DNA from: Beverwykella pulmonaria
Taxonomy: Eukaryota; Ascomycota; Dothideomycetes; Pleosporales; Melanommataceae
Reading direction: 5' to 3'
Assembly (NCBI GenBank): GCA_001599595.1
Contig: BCHH01000009.1
Location: forward strand, 1,540,901-1,604,900
DNA length: 64,000 nucleotides
A model generated the notes under the pieces. The model did no database searches and had not been told where the DNA came from. It saw only the letters and a list, made by a program, of their open reading frames with translations. The translations under genes were made by a program, and so were the position numbers. This document shows, piece by piece, positions 11,882 to 25,273 of the stretch; position 1 is the stretch's first letter; each line of letters starts with the position of its first letter.

Positions 11882-12815
11882 GGTGCCCCTCTAGTCGCGG
11901 TGAAAAAGGATTGCCACGTTCCGGCGGGCAGGGTGAGACGTGGGTCTAGTGAATGTGGCTGTGCGCGTGAAAGAGCGCGCGCGCCGTTCACGCCGCGAAC
12001 CTCAGGGCGGCCGTCCGGTTGGAAATAGTCGGTTGCGCGTCGGGATGGGGACTTGGTTGAGGGGCGCGATGGGGGGGACTGTCGGTGGTCTTTGATGATT
12101 TGCGAAGTGGCGTTGGGGGTGTGAGGCTGCCGTTGCTGGGTCTGTGAAGCACGTTTGGTCGATAGTAGCGGTCACTTCGACGCCGCAACGTCAAAGCCAG
12201 AATAGAGCCAGTCCACGCAATTCACTCGTAGACATTAACCCACTCGATTGAAACAAGGAGCGCTGCAGGCGAGATAGACCGAGACACACCCACGATGTGC
12301 TTTAATTCGTTGATCTTTCCTGCTAAGCTGCGCCTCCTACCTGCAATACAAATTGTGGATGGCCACTCGGCTCTTAGCAGATATATATAGTCTACTCAGG
12401 CATATACAGGAGTATACACAATAGTGCAGGCAAGAAGCAATTCCTTTGCTTGTTATCCTTGTACTAGACTCTGTCTGGGCTCCAGTAAGTGAACAACCGT
12501 GCTCCCCATCACCGCCCCAATCAGGCTTGGCCCGTGGTCCCTCCGCGTGCATCGCTCGTCCAACTGAGACGGCCCTCATCTCTCTTTGAAGGGGACTGTT
12601 AAGTGACTTGCCCGCTGCTGCGACAACGCGCCCCTTTGCCACGGCCCGCTCTCCCTATAACTCGGCGTCGCCCGCTCTGTCTGCCACCTCCACCGCAGCT
12701 CCCTCGTTCGGCAGCCGTCCCAGTTCCCCCCCCCCCGCTCACTCGTCTCTGCTTCCCACCTCCAAGTACATCCTAAGCCCGACTGCGACCGCATTCGAGA
12801 GCCACAACCACAAAC
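11882..12815. promoter_or_regulatory. Divergent promoter region of ADA2 and SCH9
   Basis: A 934-bp gap between two oppositely directed start codons must hold both promoters. The SCH9 side (12640-12790) is strongly pyrimidine-rich, including a run of C at 12727-12735, as is usual for fungal leaders. No discrete operator could be defined. Frames in this gap (for example at 11988-12194) are basic and low in complexity and are rejected. Confidence 0.6.
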
Positions 12816-14960
12816 ATGTCCTGGAAACTCACCAAGAGTAGTTTCCCGCACCCAGCTCCATTATGCTCGCTCTAACGATGCGCAGAACTCAAGGAAACGC
12901 ACCTTGCACCCCTCGCCAACACTTTCAGCCGTTCGTCGTCCACTTCGACCATAGTCGGTGACCAGACACCGAAGCCCTCAAGCACCGCAAGCTCCGCGAC
13001 CCTTGCAGACAATGGCATCGGTGCGTATCTTCAGAGCCCACAACAAAACATCGCTGACGTTCCTCAGCGGCCTCTGAAGCAAACGCTGCCCCTCCTCCAC
13101 CGCCCCTTCGCCCCGGAATTCTGATTGTGACCCTCCATGAGGGCAAAGGCTTCTCTTTACCACAAGGTGCCGAGCAGGCCTTCTCCTCTGGGCACCACCA
13201 GGGCTCGCTTTCCACAGGCGGCGGTTTCTCCGTTGCGGGGTCTATGCGGCCCAACTCGTCGTCACGAAACCAGGTGGCAGGCTCCTATTCCAGCTCAAAC
13301 CGACCTCAGTCCGCTGCTGGCAGCATCAATTCCGTTCCCACCATTCACGGCCGATACTCGTCCAAGTATTTGCCATATGCTCTTGTAGACTTCGACAAGC
13401 AGCAAGTTTTCATCAACGCCGTCTCAGGCACACCCGAGAATCCCCTTTGGGCTGGCGGCAACACGCAGTACAAGTTTGATGTTTCTCGTGTCACTGACTT
13501 GACTGTGTCTCTCTACATTCGAAACCCAACGGCTTCCCCGAACGCCGGCAGGAGCGAGGATATCTTTATTGGAACTATTAAGGTGAACCCTAGATTCGAA
13601 GAAGCGCCAACACATGGGGAGGACTCCAAATCCAAAAAGGAAAAAGAAAAGACCCTTCAGGGCCAGGCCGGCGCCGAATGGCTCGATGTACAGTACGGCA
13701 CTGGCGCCATGAGGGTCGGCGTCAATTTCGTGGAAAACCGCCAGGATCGGCTGTCTATCGAAGATTTTGAGCTCCTCAAGGTCGTAGGCAAAGGCAGTTT
13801 TGGTAAGGTCATGCAGGTCTTGTACGTATTAGAATATCCCCCTTCGCCCTGTCACAGTTGCTCACACATGCTAGGAAACGTGATACGCACCGTATCTATG
13901 CTCTCAAAACGATTCGCAAAGCCCACATCATTTCACGTTCTGAAGTCGCACACACTCTTGCGGAGCGCTCCGTTCTTGCACAGATCAACAATCCCTTCAT
14001 TGTACCTCTAAAGTTCTCCTTCCAGTCTCCAGAGAAGCTCTATCTCGTCTTAGCCTTCGTCAATGGTGGCGAGTTGTTTCACCACCTCCAGAAGGAGCAG
14101 CGATTCGACATTAACCGCGCCCGATTTTACGCTGCGGAGCTGTTGTGTGCATTGGAGTGCCTACATGGTTTCAACGTCATATACCGCGACCTCAAGCCAG
14201 AGAATATCCTCTTGGACTATACTGGACACATTGCCCTGTGCGACTTCGGCCTCTGCAAGTTGGATATGAAGGACGAAGATAGAACCAATAGTAAGTTTGA
14301 ACATACACTATCCGAGGCCCAATTTTACTAACCTGGCCTAGCATTCTGTGGAACGCCGGAGTACCTCGCTCCAGAGTTGCTCACTGGAGCTGGTTACACC
14401 AAGACGGTTGACTGGTGGACCCTCGGTGTTCTTCTGTACGAGATGTTGACAGGCCTTCCGCCATTTTACGACGAGAACACCAACGACATGTACCGCAAGA
14501 TTCTTACTGAGCCTCTCCATTTCCCTGGCCCAGAGATTGTACCACCTGCTGCTCGGGATCTTCTAACTCGTCTGCTGGACCGAAATGCTGAGAAGCGACT
14601 GGGAGCGAAGGGAGCTGCCGAGATCAAGGCTCACTATTTCTTCCACAGTATCGACTGGCGGAAGCTCTTGGAGCGCAAGTATGAGCCTAGCTTTAAGCCT
14701 AATGTGGTATGTATTCCACGCGACTACCAAACAAAGTGATTTCCTAACATTTTGCGCAGCTCGACGCCAAAGACACTGCCAACTTCGACCGTGAATTCAC
14801 CTCGGAAGCTCCCACAGATTCGTATGTAGATGGCCCGATGCTGTCACAGACAATGCAAGACCAATTCGCAGGATGGTCGTACAACCGGCCCGTCGCTGGC
14901 CTCGGAGATGCTGGAGGATCAGTAAAGGACCCGAGTTTCCAAGATGTGTCTGAGAGATAG
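12816..14960 (+). CDS. SCH9: AGC serine/threonine kinase SCH9 with C2 domain
   Basis: SCH9 is the fungal S6-kinase-like AGC kinase downstream of TORC1 that controls growth, ribosome synthesis and stress response. Six exons (12816-12837, 12886-13020, 13068-13821, 13875-14290, 14342-14706, 14760-14960) keep phase and give 630 aa. A disordered N-terminus precedes a C2-like domain (ILIVTLHEGKGF to VEWLDVQYGTGAMRVGVNF-like strand region, about residues 70-300). The kinase domain has GKGSFGKV (P-loop), YALKTI (catalytic Lys), YRDLKPEN, CDFGLCKL and the activation loop TFCGTPEYLAPE. The C-terminal tail ends with an aromatic hydrophobic motif, FAGWSY, the expected TORC1-type phosphorylation region. 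The first exon codes for only seven residues. Complete and apparently functional. Confidence 0.96.
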
Positions 14961-15955
14961 ACAGTAGGTCTTGGATGTCGATGAAGTTGTTGGTGCCGCG
15001 CCGATATGCGAAGCTGGGGAGAGCGATTGGGTCGCCCGCTTCTCCACCGCGGATGCTTCGTGCACATGCGGAAAGTTGTTTCTGCTACCGGCTGTGAAGA
15101 GTGTCGCGCTATGAACGGAGAACTTTTGCAATTGTCCGGATCTGGGAACGAACGAAACAGGGTTTGATGCTTTCAAGGTTTAGGCGTAGCATTCATGATT
15201 CAGGCGCATGAGGCAGCATTTGTGTGAGAAAACAATACCAAGTGCAGGCAAATGAAGACGACATATCACACAAACTGACGCACTTCATGTTGCCATCTCC
15301 GTGACGATTCTAGGGCCGCTGCTGATGAGACAGATCTAGCTATAGCTTAAGAGGACTTTTATCTTCGACGCCGCCCCCTTGTAACTAATACCCGGGAGCA
15401 CTAGCACTACCACGACCCTTGCAATGCTCTTCTATTTGTGCTATATGCGGTAAAGCACGTTGGGCAGATAAGATAAAGACCCTGGACCTGTCTACTAACT
15501 CTCTCGTGCTTAAATAAATGGAGCATTCATTGGTGAGGACATGCAGAGTAGTCATGACTGAGCGAATGCCTCCAAAGTGCTTAGCGAGCGGCTTTGTCGT
15601 GCTTTCTAACCAACGGTGTGGAAACGTGATTGCAGGACCAGGTTGCGGGTCGAAACACTGCCCCTCCATTGTTGAGTCTGGTGACGTGCTTCCGCATTGA
15701 TTCCCCCACCTTCGATCCCTCCACCGCGTCTCCCAATTTTCTTTTCCTTCTTCCCAAACTCAACACCCCCGCGGAAACTCTCAATTCATCACCAACTCTC
15801 CGGGCTTTTGGAGCTTCACGTTCTCATTTAAGTCTCTCACTCTACTCAATTGCCTAGCCTTCGTCCGTTCGTAGCTATCCCACCGTCGAGTCGTTTTCCC
15901 TCGTCATTAACCTCACCCCACCAGCTTTGTGTCACAGCCACCCCTCTCTTGCACA
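14961..15955. other. Intergenic; SCH9 3' flank and PGI promoter
   Basis: No gene seen. The last 250 bp (15700-15955) are CT-rich with stretches such as ctctcactctactcaattgcc just before the PGI start codon, which fits the pyrimidine-rich leader of a highly expressed fungal glycolytic gene. Confidence 0.55.
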
Positions 15956-17832
<1,877 letters not shown>

Positions 17833-18246
17833 ATGATGACCTGAGTAGGTGCTCGCACAGTGACCGATCGCTCGAATAGGGAGGCTACGACTTGACGGCT
17901 AAGCACAAAAGCAGCTAAGCACAAAAACAGCGACAAGGTTCTGGAGGGTTCATAGACTGAAACTGAGATTTGACTAATGAGCGAAATACAAATGTTTCCC
18001 CCAAATATCAGAGCGAGCATCCACGGAGAAAACACCTCCCAGTGCGGAGAAGGTGCGGAAGTGAATGTCTGGCTGGCCCAAGCGCCTCCTTAGCTCTTGC
18101 TTACATAACTCCCGGATTTCATCCAGAGAGCTGCGTCTGCATGAATCGCAGTTGCCAGATTCCACCTTTTTCCGGCCCGGAGATGTTACCCGTGTTTTAG
18201 TATCTCCTCGTTCGTTTCTGTACACTATTTTTTGCTTATTGCGGAT
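17833..18246. other. Intergenic
   Basis: 3' flank of PGI and promoter of the next plus-strand gene. A short repeat of agcacaaaagcag/agcacaaaaacag occurs at about 17901-17930. No gene seen. Confidence 0.5.
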
Positions 18247-19448
18247 ATGGCGCGGTGGCTGCCGCTATCCCTGCTGGCGCTGCACGCGTTCTGGGTCTCC
18301 CTTGCCGCTGCGCTGGACCAAGAACCGCTGAAGCTGCCCGTGGAGCAGAAAGGGTATGCAGCTGGTGGGAAGATACCCGTGAGTTGTTTGAATCGAACTA
18401 TGTAAGTGCTGCACGAAGAGTTAGAGGGAGAGAGAGGTTGCTAACATGGCTCAGAGAAACGGGTGAACATGTATGTATGCGATTTTTGTATCTACATACA
18501 CCTGCACCGGTTGCGCCGATTGTTGGGGGATAGGATACTTGGACTAGGACAAGGCAGCGAGAGATGGAAGTATGACGAGCAGATCGTTGACGGCCCACGC
18601 AGATCACAGATGCGGAGGGTCAACTACAGTACATACCCTTCCCGACATGCAATGAGACGGGGCGGCCGTTGGAGCTATTCTTTGGGGTGGAGAAAGGTCA
18701 GCTCGCAACTCTCCCTCTCCTTAATGCTATTCCATCGTATCCTGACAAAAGCAACACAGACATCAACTGCACAATCGACTTCATAACAGACCCCTTCTTC
18801 CATCTGCTCGAGTTCTACATTCACAACGACGCACCCCTCACCTGCCGCATCCCGTCGAAACCGCTCCCGCCCTCAGTCCTCGAGTCCCAGTTTAGAGCTT
18901 CAGATGCCGAGTCCCAGGAGGGCGCGCTGGGGTCCCAATCTACTCTCTACACGCCCCTCATCATCGCCCTAGCCGGCACACTACAACTCTCGCACCTACA
19001 CGTTGGGAATTCGCTGAACTTGCTCGTGCACGCAGCGCCAAAGAGCGTGAGCCCAGGCACGGTAGACGCTGCGGCGGCGTATAGCGTGAGCGTGCATACG
19101 CGGAATACAAAGATTACCATTGGAGACAGTCTGACGCTGCAGTTTAGCGTGAGGTGGTATCCTGGCACGACGCTGCCGCCAGGTTGGAGCGGATATGGGG
19201 GCCATTTGTATAAAAGTACGTTTTTGTATTGTGCGTTGAGTGCGGCGGTTAGTATGGTGGGTTGTGTGGCCTATTTTAGGGGGGTAGAGTTGCCGAGGAG
19301 GCTGAGGAGGTATGCGAGGGAGAAGACGGGAGGGAGGTTTGGTGCAGGAGGGTATGGTTTGCCCATGAGTAATGGGGCGGGGATTGGTTGGGGGGGNGGA
19401 GGAGGGGGGTATGGTGGGTATGGGTATGGGGTGGGTAAGAAGGATTAG
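18247..19448 (+). CDS. Signal-peptide and C-terminal-TM protein, unknown function
   Basis: Exons inferred: 18247-18401, 18455-18470, 18603-18696, 18760-19448, giving 317 aa. The second exon is only 16 nt. The third intron is 63 bp and in frame, so its retention would add 21 residues without a stop. The protein starts with a signal peptide (WLPLSLLALHAFWVSLAAA), then a lumenal or extracellular domain with an FPTCNETGRPLELFFGVEK block, a CTI motif and HLLEFYIHNDAPLTCRIPS, one transmembrane helix near residue 255 (FLYCALSAAVSMVGCVAYF), and a Gly/Tyr-rich cytosolic tail. I recall this architecture as a conserved hypothetical of Pezizomycotina, probably in the secretory pathway. One residue in the tail is unknown because of the N at 19397. 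Confidence 0.8.
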
Positions 19449-19762
19449 GGCGTGGTGATGGGGATTTGGATGGGAGCGAGGGTGGTTGGGACGTTGATAG
19501 TTTATGCTCTATATATCCGAGTGAACTTGATTGACTATTGCAATGCGCTGTGAATATGTTTATTAGATTGATTTGTATACGAGGAGCCACCTTTCTATAG
19601 AGGTGGAGATGCTTATTTGCTCTTATTTACTCCTAGCACTCCATCACAGATGTATTGTACAATGTCTTTCCGAATATGTCCAGCAATATACATCTCATCC
19701 TCCTTATCAACCCCTCCCACCACGAATTTGGTATAATATGTAGTGCAATTTCAACCCCCCAC
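19449..19762. other. Intergenic, convergent 3' ends
   Basis: AT-rich spacer between two converging genes. No gene or element seen; it must hold both polyadenylation regions. Confidence 0.5.
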
Positions 19763-20485
19763 CTACCATCCTTTCCTAGTCAACTCAGTAACCCTCTGAC
19801 AAACACCATCAAATCCACTCTTGAACCTCGACCGCCACCGTTCACTGTGCAGTCTCTTTCGCTTCAACCCAGGCCGTTCATGGTATCTCTGTTTCATGAA
19901 ATCACCCCTCACTTTGTTTCTCGCCACCAGGCTTCCTAGCATATTGATACCCCTCACAATGTCCCTTCCCTTCTCCGGATCCAAGTTCACGGTACGTCCG
20001 TACGCAGGATTGAGCCGCGGGTACTTGATTTCCTCTTCAGGTATAGCGACGACTTGCACCGGCTCGGGCGGCATCTCAGGCATATTCAAATTATCGAATT
20101 GCAGTCTTCGGGGCTGTATGGCATTCCGACTATTTCTCGGTTTACTGAAGTCGCTGCCGAATAACTGGCGCGCGCTGTTGAGTTCATCGCCAGAATTCAG
20201 CGTGCGTGCGGGCGACCGCTTGACGGAGCTCGCTATGCCAAAGAGCTCGTTGATTGCGTCGGTGGTTTCAGTGTCGATGACGGCAGAAGGCTCAGGGTCC
20301 TCTTTTAGTAGTGGTTTTGCGGAGTTTGTGGGTCGGGAGGTACTGAGATGTTGCTGCGTGCTGGGGAGTGTCCGGGGTAATGGTGGGAGGAGAAGACACC
20401 GGATGGAGGATGAAGGACGAGGTGCAGAGATGCGGGCGAGGGGCGCTGGGCGCAGGAGTAGCGTGCTGAGATGGCGGGAGCCCAT
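19763..20485 (-). CDS. MRP21: Mitochondrial small-subunit ribosomal protein bS21m
   Basis: Component of the small subunit of the mitochondrial ribosome. Single exon, 240 aa. The N-terminus is rich in Arg, Ser and Pro with no acids (MGSRHLSTLLLRPAPLARISAPRPSS), a good mitochondrial targeting sequence. The C-terminal 80 residues match the S21 family: GRTVNLDPEKGRDIVRGINML, then ARNKVRGDFMKQRYHERPGLKRKRLHSERW and a final VTELTRKGW. The basic GLKRKR patch is the rRNA-binding part. It is divergent from the RBM25-type gene with 281 bp between start codons. Confidence 0.9.
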   Translation of the reverse strand: MGSRHLSTLLLRPAPLARISAPRPSSSIRCLLLPPLPRTLPSTQQHLSTSRPTNSAKPLLKEDPEPSAVIDTETTDAINELFGIASSVKRSPARTLNSGDELNSARQLFGSDFSKPRNSRNAIQPRRLQFDNLNMPEMPPEPVQVVAIPEEEIKYPRLNPAYGRTVNLDPEKGRDIVRGINMLGSLVARNKVRGDFMKQRYHERPGLKRKRLHSERWRSRFKSGFDGVCQRVTELTRKGW

Positions 20486-20766
20486 ATTTTGGCGTGTTTG
20501 TTAACTATATTGGACGGTGCGAAGGTGCTGACATGGTCGAAAGGCGGCAATTGGAGTGAAAGTCGTGACGGGAAGTTGTGATGGAGCTGTAGTTTTTGCT
20601 CGGCTGATTTTCGGGTGGCCCTTGCGCTCGACATACATTTGAACATCGACATCGATGCGAGGCTTTCCTCCGCAACACGAAACTCCAACTCAGTCTACGC
20701 TGGGCTTTACTTAACCTCCTTGAAAGAAAGTCCCTCAACTTGCGTACCCACTATAGCACGTACGCG
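20486..20766. promoter_or_regulatory. Compact bidirectional promoter (MRP21 / RBM25-type)
   Basis: Only 281 bp separate the opposed start codons of a mitochondrial ribosomal protein gene and a splicing-factor gene, so the two must share promoter sequence. Clusters of cgatgc and catcgacatcgatgc-type palindromic sequence lie at 20643-20660. No assigned factor. Confidence 0.6.
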
Positions 20767-23192
20767 ATGTACAACTACAATGGTAGGTATTCCACAACTC
20801 TCCCTGTTCAGCGCATAGCTAACAAGTAAAGCTCCCCCCGGATACAATCGCCCACCAGGCTATGGCGGCGCTCCGCCAGGCATGGGACCTCCAGGCATGG
20901 GTACGTACTACTCCTCTTCTTCAGGTGCATACGAAAGTAACAAATTCTCAACACCAGGCCCTCCTCCAGGCAGCTCTGCTCCACCCGGTGTCAACGCTCC
21001 CCCAGGCGTTAATTTCCAACCTCCGGTTCTCGGTGGACCGCGTCCTTTACCTCCAAATTGGCAGGCACCCACCAACATGCCGAACATCAATCTGAATGCC
21101 CCGGTGATCCGCCTCGGAACTCAACCCTCGGGACGCGGTGCTGGTACGGATGGCTCTGCTGGGCGTCGAGAAAGCGCGGCGAGACCTGCTCGTCCTGGAC
21201 TAGGCATGGATTCGAATGCGCGGGATGGTGACCAAGGACAGAAAGGCCGGGAGCCTACGATGCTGATTCCTCCAACACGTGAAGAGATTGCTCGAACCAT
21301 CTTCGTTGGAAACATCCCCGATGGCGTTGGGGATGAGGGCATGGAGCGCATTCTGCGTGCGGCAGGAAGCTTGCGCCGATGGACAAGGGCAACGGATGCG
21401 AATGACAAGGCCCAAACCTTCGGTTTTGCGGAATACGACGACGCTCAGAGCTTGGAAACGGCCGCCGAGATCTTCAAGGATGTTCATGTCCCGACCAAGC
21501 GAATTAAGCCTGGGGACGCCCACATGGAGAATGGTGACGATGAGGTAGAAAAAACGAAGCTGCAGATCATGGTCGACGATGCTTCCATCAAGTATGCGGA
21601 AGAGTGGAGTAAGACGAGAAACGAGGACGAGGCCACTGTTCAGTGGCGGATGGATCACGCAAAAGAAGAGCTTTCCCAAGTCATTACAAGCTTGTTCAAC
21701 CCACCGAACGCACCACAAGTTGTCCAGGGCGGGGACATGGTCATGCGAGATGTACAGATGCACGATGGCGATGGCGTAGAAGTTGCTGTCATCAATCTCT
21801 CTGCGGCTGAAGACGAACTCGCAGATATCCCGGCCGAGATGCGCGAAATTGTTGCAGCTGAGATTGCAGCTTTCCGAGACCGGTCTACCCGCCGCGATTT
21901 GGAACGCCTTCGACGGGAAGAAGAGCTTGAAGCTGAGGAGCGACGCCGCAATGCTAGATTGAACCGCGTGTCGCCGCCTGCTTCAGCACCAACTGGTCCA
22001 GGAGGTGCGAATGGTGTTCCCCTTGGACCCAAGGCTGACCGAGGTATTCAAGGAGCGCCGAGCGGCCCCAAGGGCTCCCAGTTCCCCCGAGACTATCAGG
22101 CAGGCGTCAACTTCATTAACGGCGGATCTATGAACAATGGCGTATACATACAGTATGCAGACGAGGACGATTCTGCAAGCGACACAGAAATCGAGCGCCG
22201 TCACAAGGAAAAGCTGGATACCCAACGGGACGATGAATACAAGAAAGAATTGAGCCGTTGGCTCAAACATGAAAGCAGGAATGCTGCCTCTCTTGAACGA
22301 ACCAGCGGCCGTGTAAAGAATGAGGAGGCTGAGCTGCAAGCAAAACGTGATGCACAGGCAGCTCAGCTCAAGAATTTCGACGACGATGCCGAAGCCGCGG
22401 GCAAGCGCCATCTATACTACCGCGATCATGGTGACTTCATGCGCCAGCGTGACAAGGTCCGCGAGAGGGAGGCCAAAGACGATGCTGTGGAGCGCGCACA
22501 GGAACAGCGGGAAAACGCTGCCCAGCAGAAGCAGAAGGACCATGCGCGTGGACAGGCAGATGCATTCCTCGACCAACAGGCGGAAGAGATACTACGCAAT
22601 CAAGCCCCTCACGAACCTCAGCACTTCAAGATGTCTCTTGGTGCCGCCGCGAAGAAGATCGAGCAAGCCACCGCCCCGCGCCGCACGGCTGCGGAGGTCG
22701 AAAATCTACTCGAAAATGACGACGCCTCAGATCAGCCCTCGACCAAAAAGCGCGCTCTCATCCCAATCAACTTCGATGTTGCCGTCCGCGCCAATTTGCA
22801 ACCGGATGAAATCGTGGAGGCCCAGCGGCAACTGGCCAGAGATATTCCGAACGACAAAGAGGGTCTCTGGAAGTGGCCCGTCTCGTGGGAGCACCTGCTC
22901 AACAAGAACATCGATGTCGATATCAAGAATTGGGCGTCTGAGAAGATTCTGGATACGCTTGGTGTGCATGAGGATATGTTGGTTGATGCTATTGTGGGAC
23001 ATCTAAAGAATCGTGGGGGTCCGGAGGCGCTAGTGGAGGATCTTCAAGGGGTATGTATGCCTGTTCTATGTAAATTGGTGCTGTGAGCTAACGTTTGTGC
23101 AGGCTCTCGATGAGGACTCGGAACCGCTAGTAAAGAAACTTTGGCGGATGGTCATTTATTATAGTGAGACTGAGAAGCGTGGCATCAAATAA
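20767..23192 (+). CDS. RRM-PWI splicing factor, RBM25/Snu71 type
   Basis: Probable U1-snRNP-associated pre-mRNA splicing factor of the nucleus. Exons 20767-20782, 20832-23050 and 23103-23192 give 774 aa in phase. The N-terminus is a Pro/Gly-rich disordered region (PPGYNRPPGYGGAPPGMG). One RRM lies near residues 160-230 (RNP2 TIFVGNIPDG, RNP1-like AQTFGFAEY). The middle is a long charged, Arg/Glu-rich region (for example DLERLRREEELEAEERRRNARL). The C-terminal 90 residues form a PWI domain (LWKWPVSWEHLLNK ... DTLGVHEDMLVDAIVGHLKNRGG ... LVKKLWRMVIYYSE). RRM, charged linker and C-terminal PWI in this order is the RBM25 layout; yeast Snu71 is its diverged counterpart. Confidence 0.9.
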
Positions 23193-25273
23193 TTTGAGTA
23201 TTAGGCCACTGGAAGAAAGTACAGCCTCAATGTTTTTTTGGGGGGCTGGATGTGTGCTCCAAAAATGAACGATCCAACCCCTTTACCCTAGCCCTCTTGG
23301 ATTTGATTTGGTTTGGTTGGGGGAGGGGGTTTCTCAGGACACAGCATGAGCTAGGGTAGGTATCGTTATGGTTCTAGATGTAAGTGTGTATATTAGTGAG
23401 TGCCAGCCGGATGCTTCAATCAACAAGGTTCTTCTATTGTCTAGTACGCTCTTCTCCATAAGATAAGAACACCGGAAAGTAGTGTAACTGCTCACTTCAC
23501 AGCTTGCAGATACATGCTCTCTACTAACGTCATACAACAGCGCGCTCCTCAAAAGCCGCCTTCTATAACGGCTCTCTCCAAATTGCATTTGAAGGTCTGA
23601 ACTGAAACGCCATTTGAAATATGCAATGACAGACCACTTGCACAACCAGTCGATCCAAGTCCTTATACCCATGGCTGTGGCACAAAAGTTCGGTTGAAAC
23701 TTTGGGAGAGTGACATAAGCATAGACAAGGCGCAAGAGCATTGAACTATCCTTGGCACCATTTCAGCAATGTATGGAAATACTGCCCTCCAGATTATAGA
23801 AGCCTTGAAGGTCGTATCTCGAAAGATTCACGACAATATATCCACCTATCTCTCTTACTCTGTATGCATATGCTTGCTTCTGGAAATGGAAAAATATTAC
23901 GTTTCCGTCAGTGTTAGGGTTTCATGTGAGTGCTTCCAGGGGGCGAAGCAGAAGTTGGTTAGCGAGTATGCTTAACAAACAGGTTGGATTATAGAGAAGA
24001 ATGGCATGTGTGTAAGGAAGGGAAGAGGAGAGGTATGTCTTCGTACTTTCCTTACACATTAAGATCATTCTAATATGTGTAGCCAGCCTGGTGTTCTTTA
24101 CCTTCATATGTTTTTTATGTTTAAAAGATCAACACGAAAAGAAGCGTCATACACTACACCTGTAACACAAAAGGTGTTTACAAAGATAACCTTAAGAGAG
24201 AGCACCTGCACAAGTTCACATGCCGAGATTATACAATAGTGAACTCTTCAAGCACATTCTCTGTCGGCCTAGTACCATTAGTTCCACTCAATGCATTGTA
24301 CCTTTTACATTCTCTACCGTTATCCTACGATTTTCGTAAAAGCATGCATCTAATACAAAGCGAGGATACATTCCTGCTGCTTCTTTGACTCCAGCTGTTC
24401 AGGTGGAATTTGTTCCTTCCTTCCTCTGTCTTGGCCTTTCATTCTCTGCAAACTCATTCACGCCAGAAACCATCAACCCCTCACTTCTATTCTAGGTACG
24501 TCTCATGAAGGATAAAATTGAAAATTCCCCCTGCACGCACCCAAGACACTGGATGGCGGGTACTCCCATTGGTCGGGGGCCAATAGATAGACCCAGAGGA
24601 GTCTCTTGCCGCGCGCGAAGCTGCGTTGCGCAATATACTGCCACACATAGGAAAGCTATTAGCTCGGACACAAACTCACCCTCCATGAGAGCGTCGATGA
24701 ACTAGAGGGCTTTGACTTAGAGTTCATTGCTCAAATATGAAGAAGGAATCTGCCTCGCGCTCTGGTCATGTGAATGTATTTCAAAGCTCCCTTTTATATG
24801 TAGAAACCTATTACGTTCCTCTCTAGATAGCTGTACATAGATAAAAAAAGAGATGGTGTGTTATCTACGCTCCAGCTAGGCTACTGCGAGATCAATATTC
24901 ATGCAATGCACGCCCTGCTAAGAACAGATCCCCGCGTGCTCCCTGTACAGTACGTCTAACTTGATGTAGTCGAAAGCTGCTTCTCATAATGACGAATAGT
25001 GTGGCTAGTGCGTTTGAGGGCGCTCAATGCAGACCCCTGGAAGCGAATGCTGGACGCAGGCTCGCGGCACAGCAACCGCACCGCCTCATTCTAGGTACCA
25101 GCCTCAATTAATGCAGCGGAGTGAGTCGATCATAAAGTATCCCGAATCTCCTATTACAAGGACATGTTCTTTAGATACTCGAAAGTGATACTCGTCGTGG
25201 CATTCAGCAGATCGCGCATATATCTCTATACTTCTTTCAGATTAAAGCACCAGCAACACCATTCAGAACTAAA
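23193..25273. other. 2.1-kb gene-poor spacer
   Basis: AT-rich sequence with no frame that has domain, splice or codon support on either strand. Short A/T runs and stacked TATA-like words occur (for example near 24830-24850). No terminal repeats were found. It may hold regulatory sequence for the next gene or a decayed element. Confidence 0.45.

Noticed and set aside
23193..25273. Hidden gene in the 2.1-kb spacer
   Set aside because: The open frames are short, lie on both strands and contain no motif; no phase-consistent splice chain could be built.
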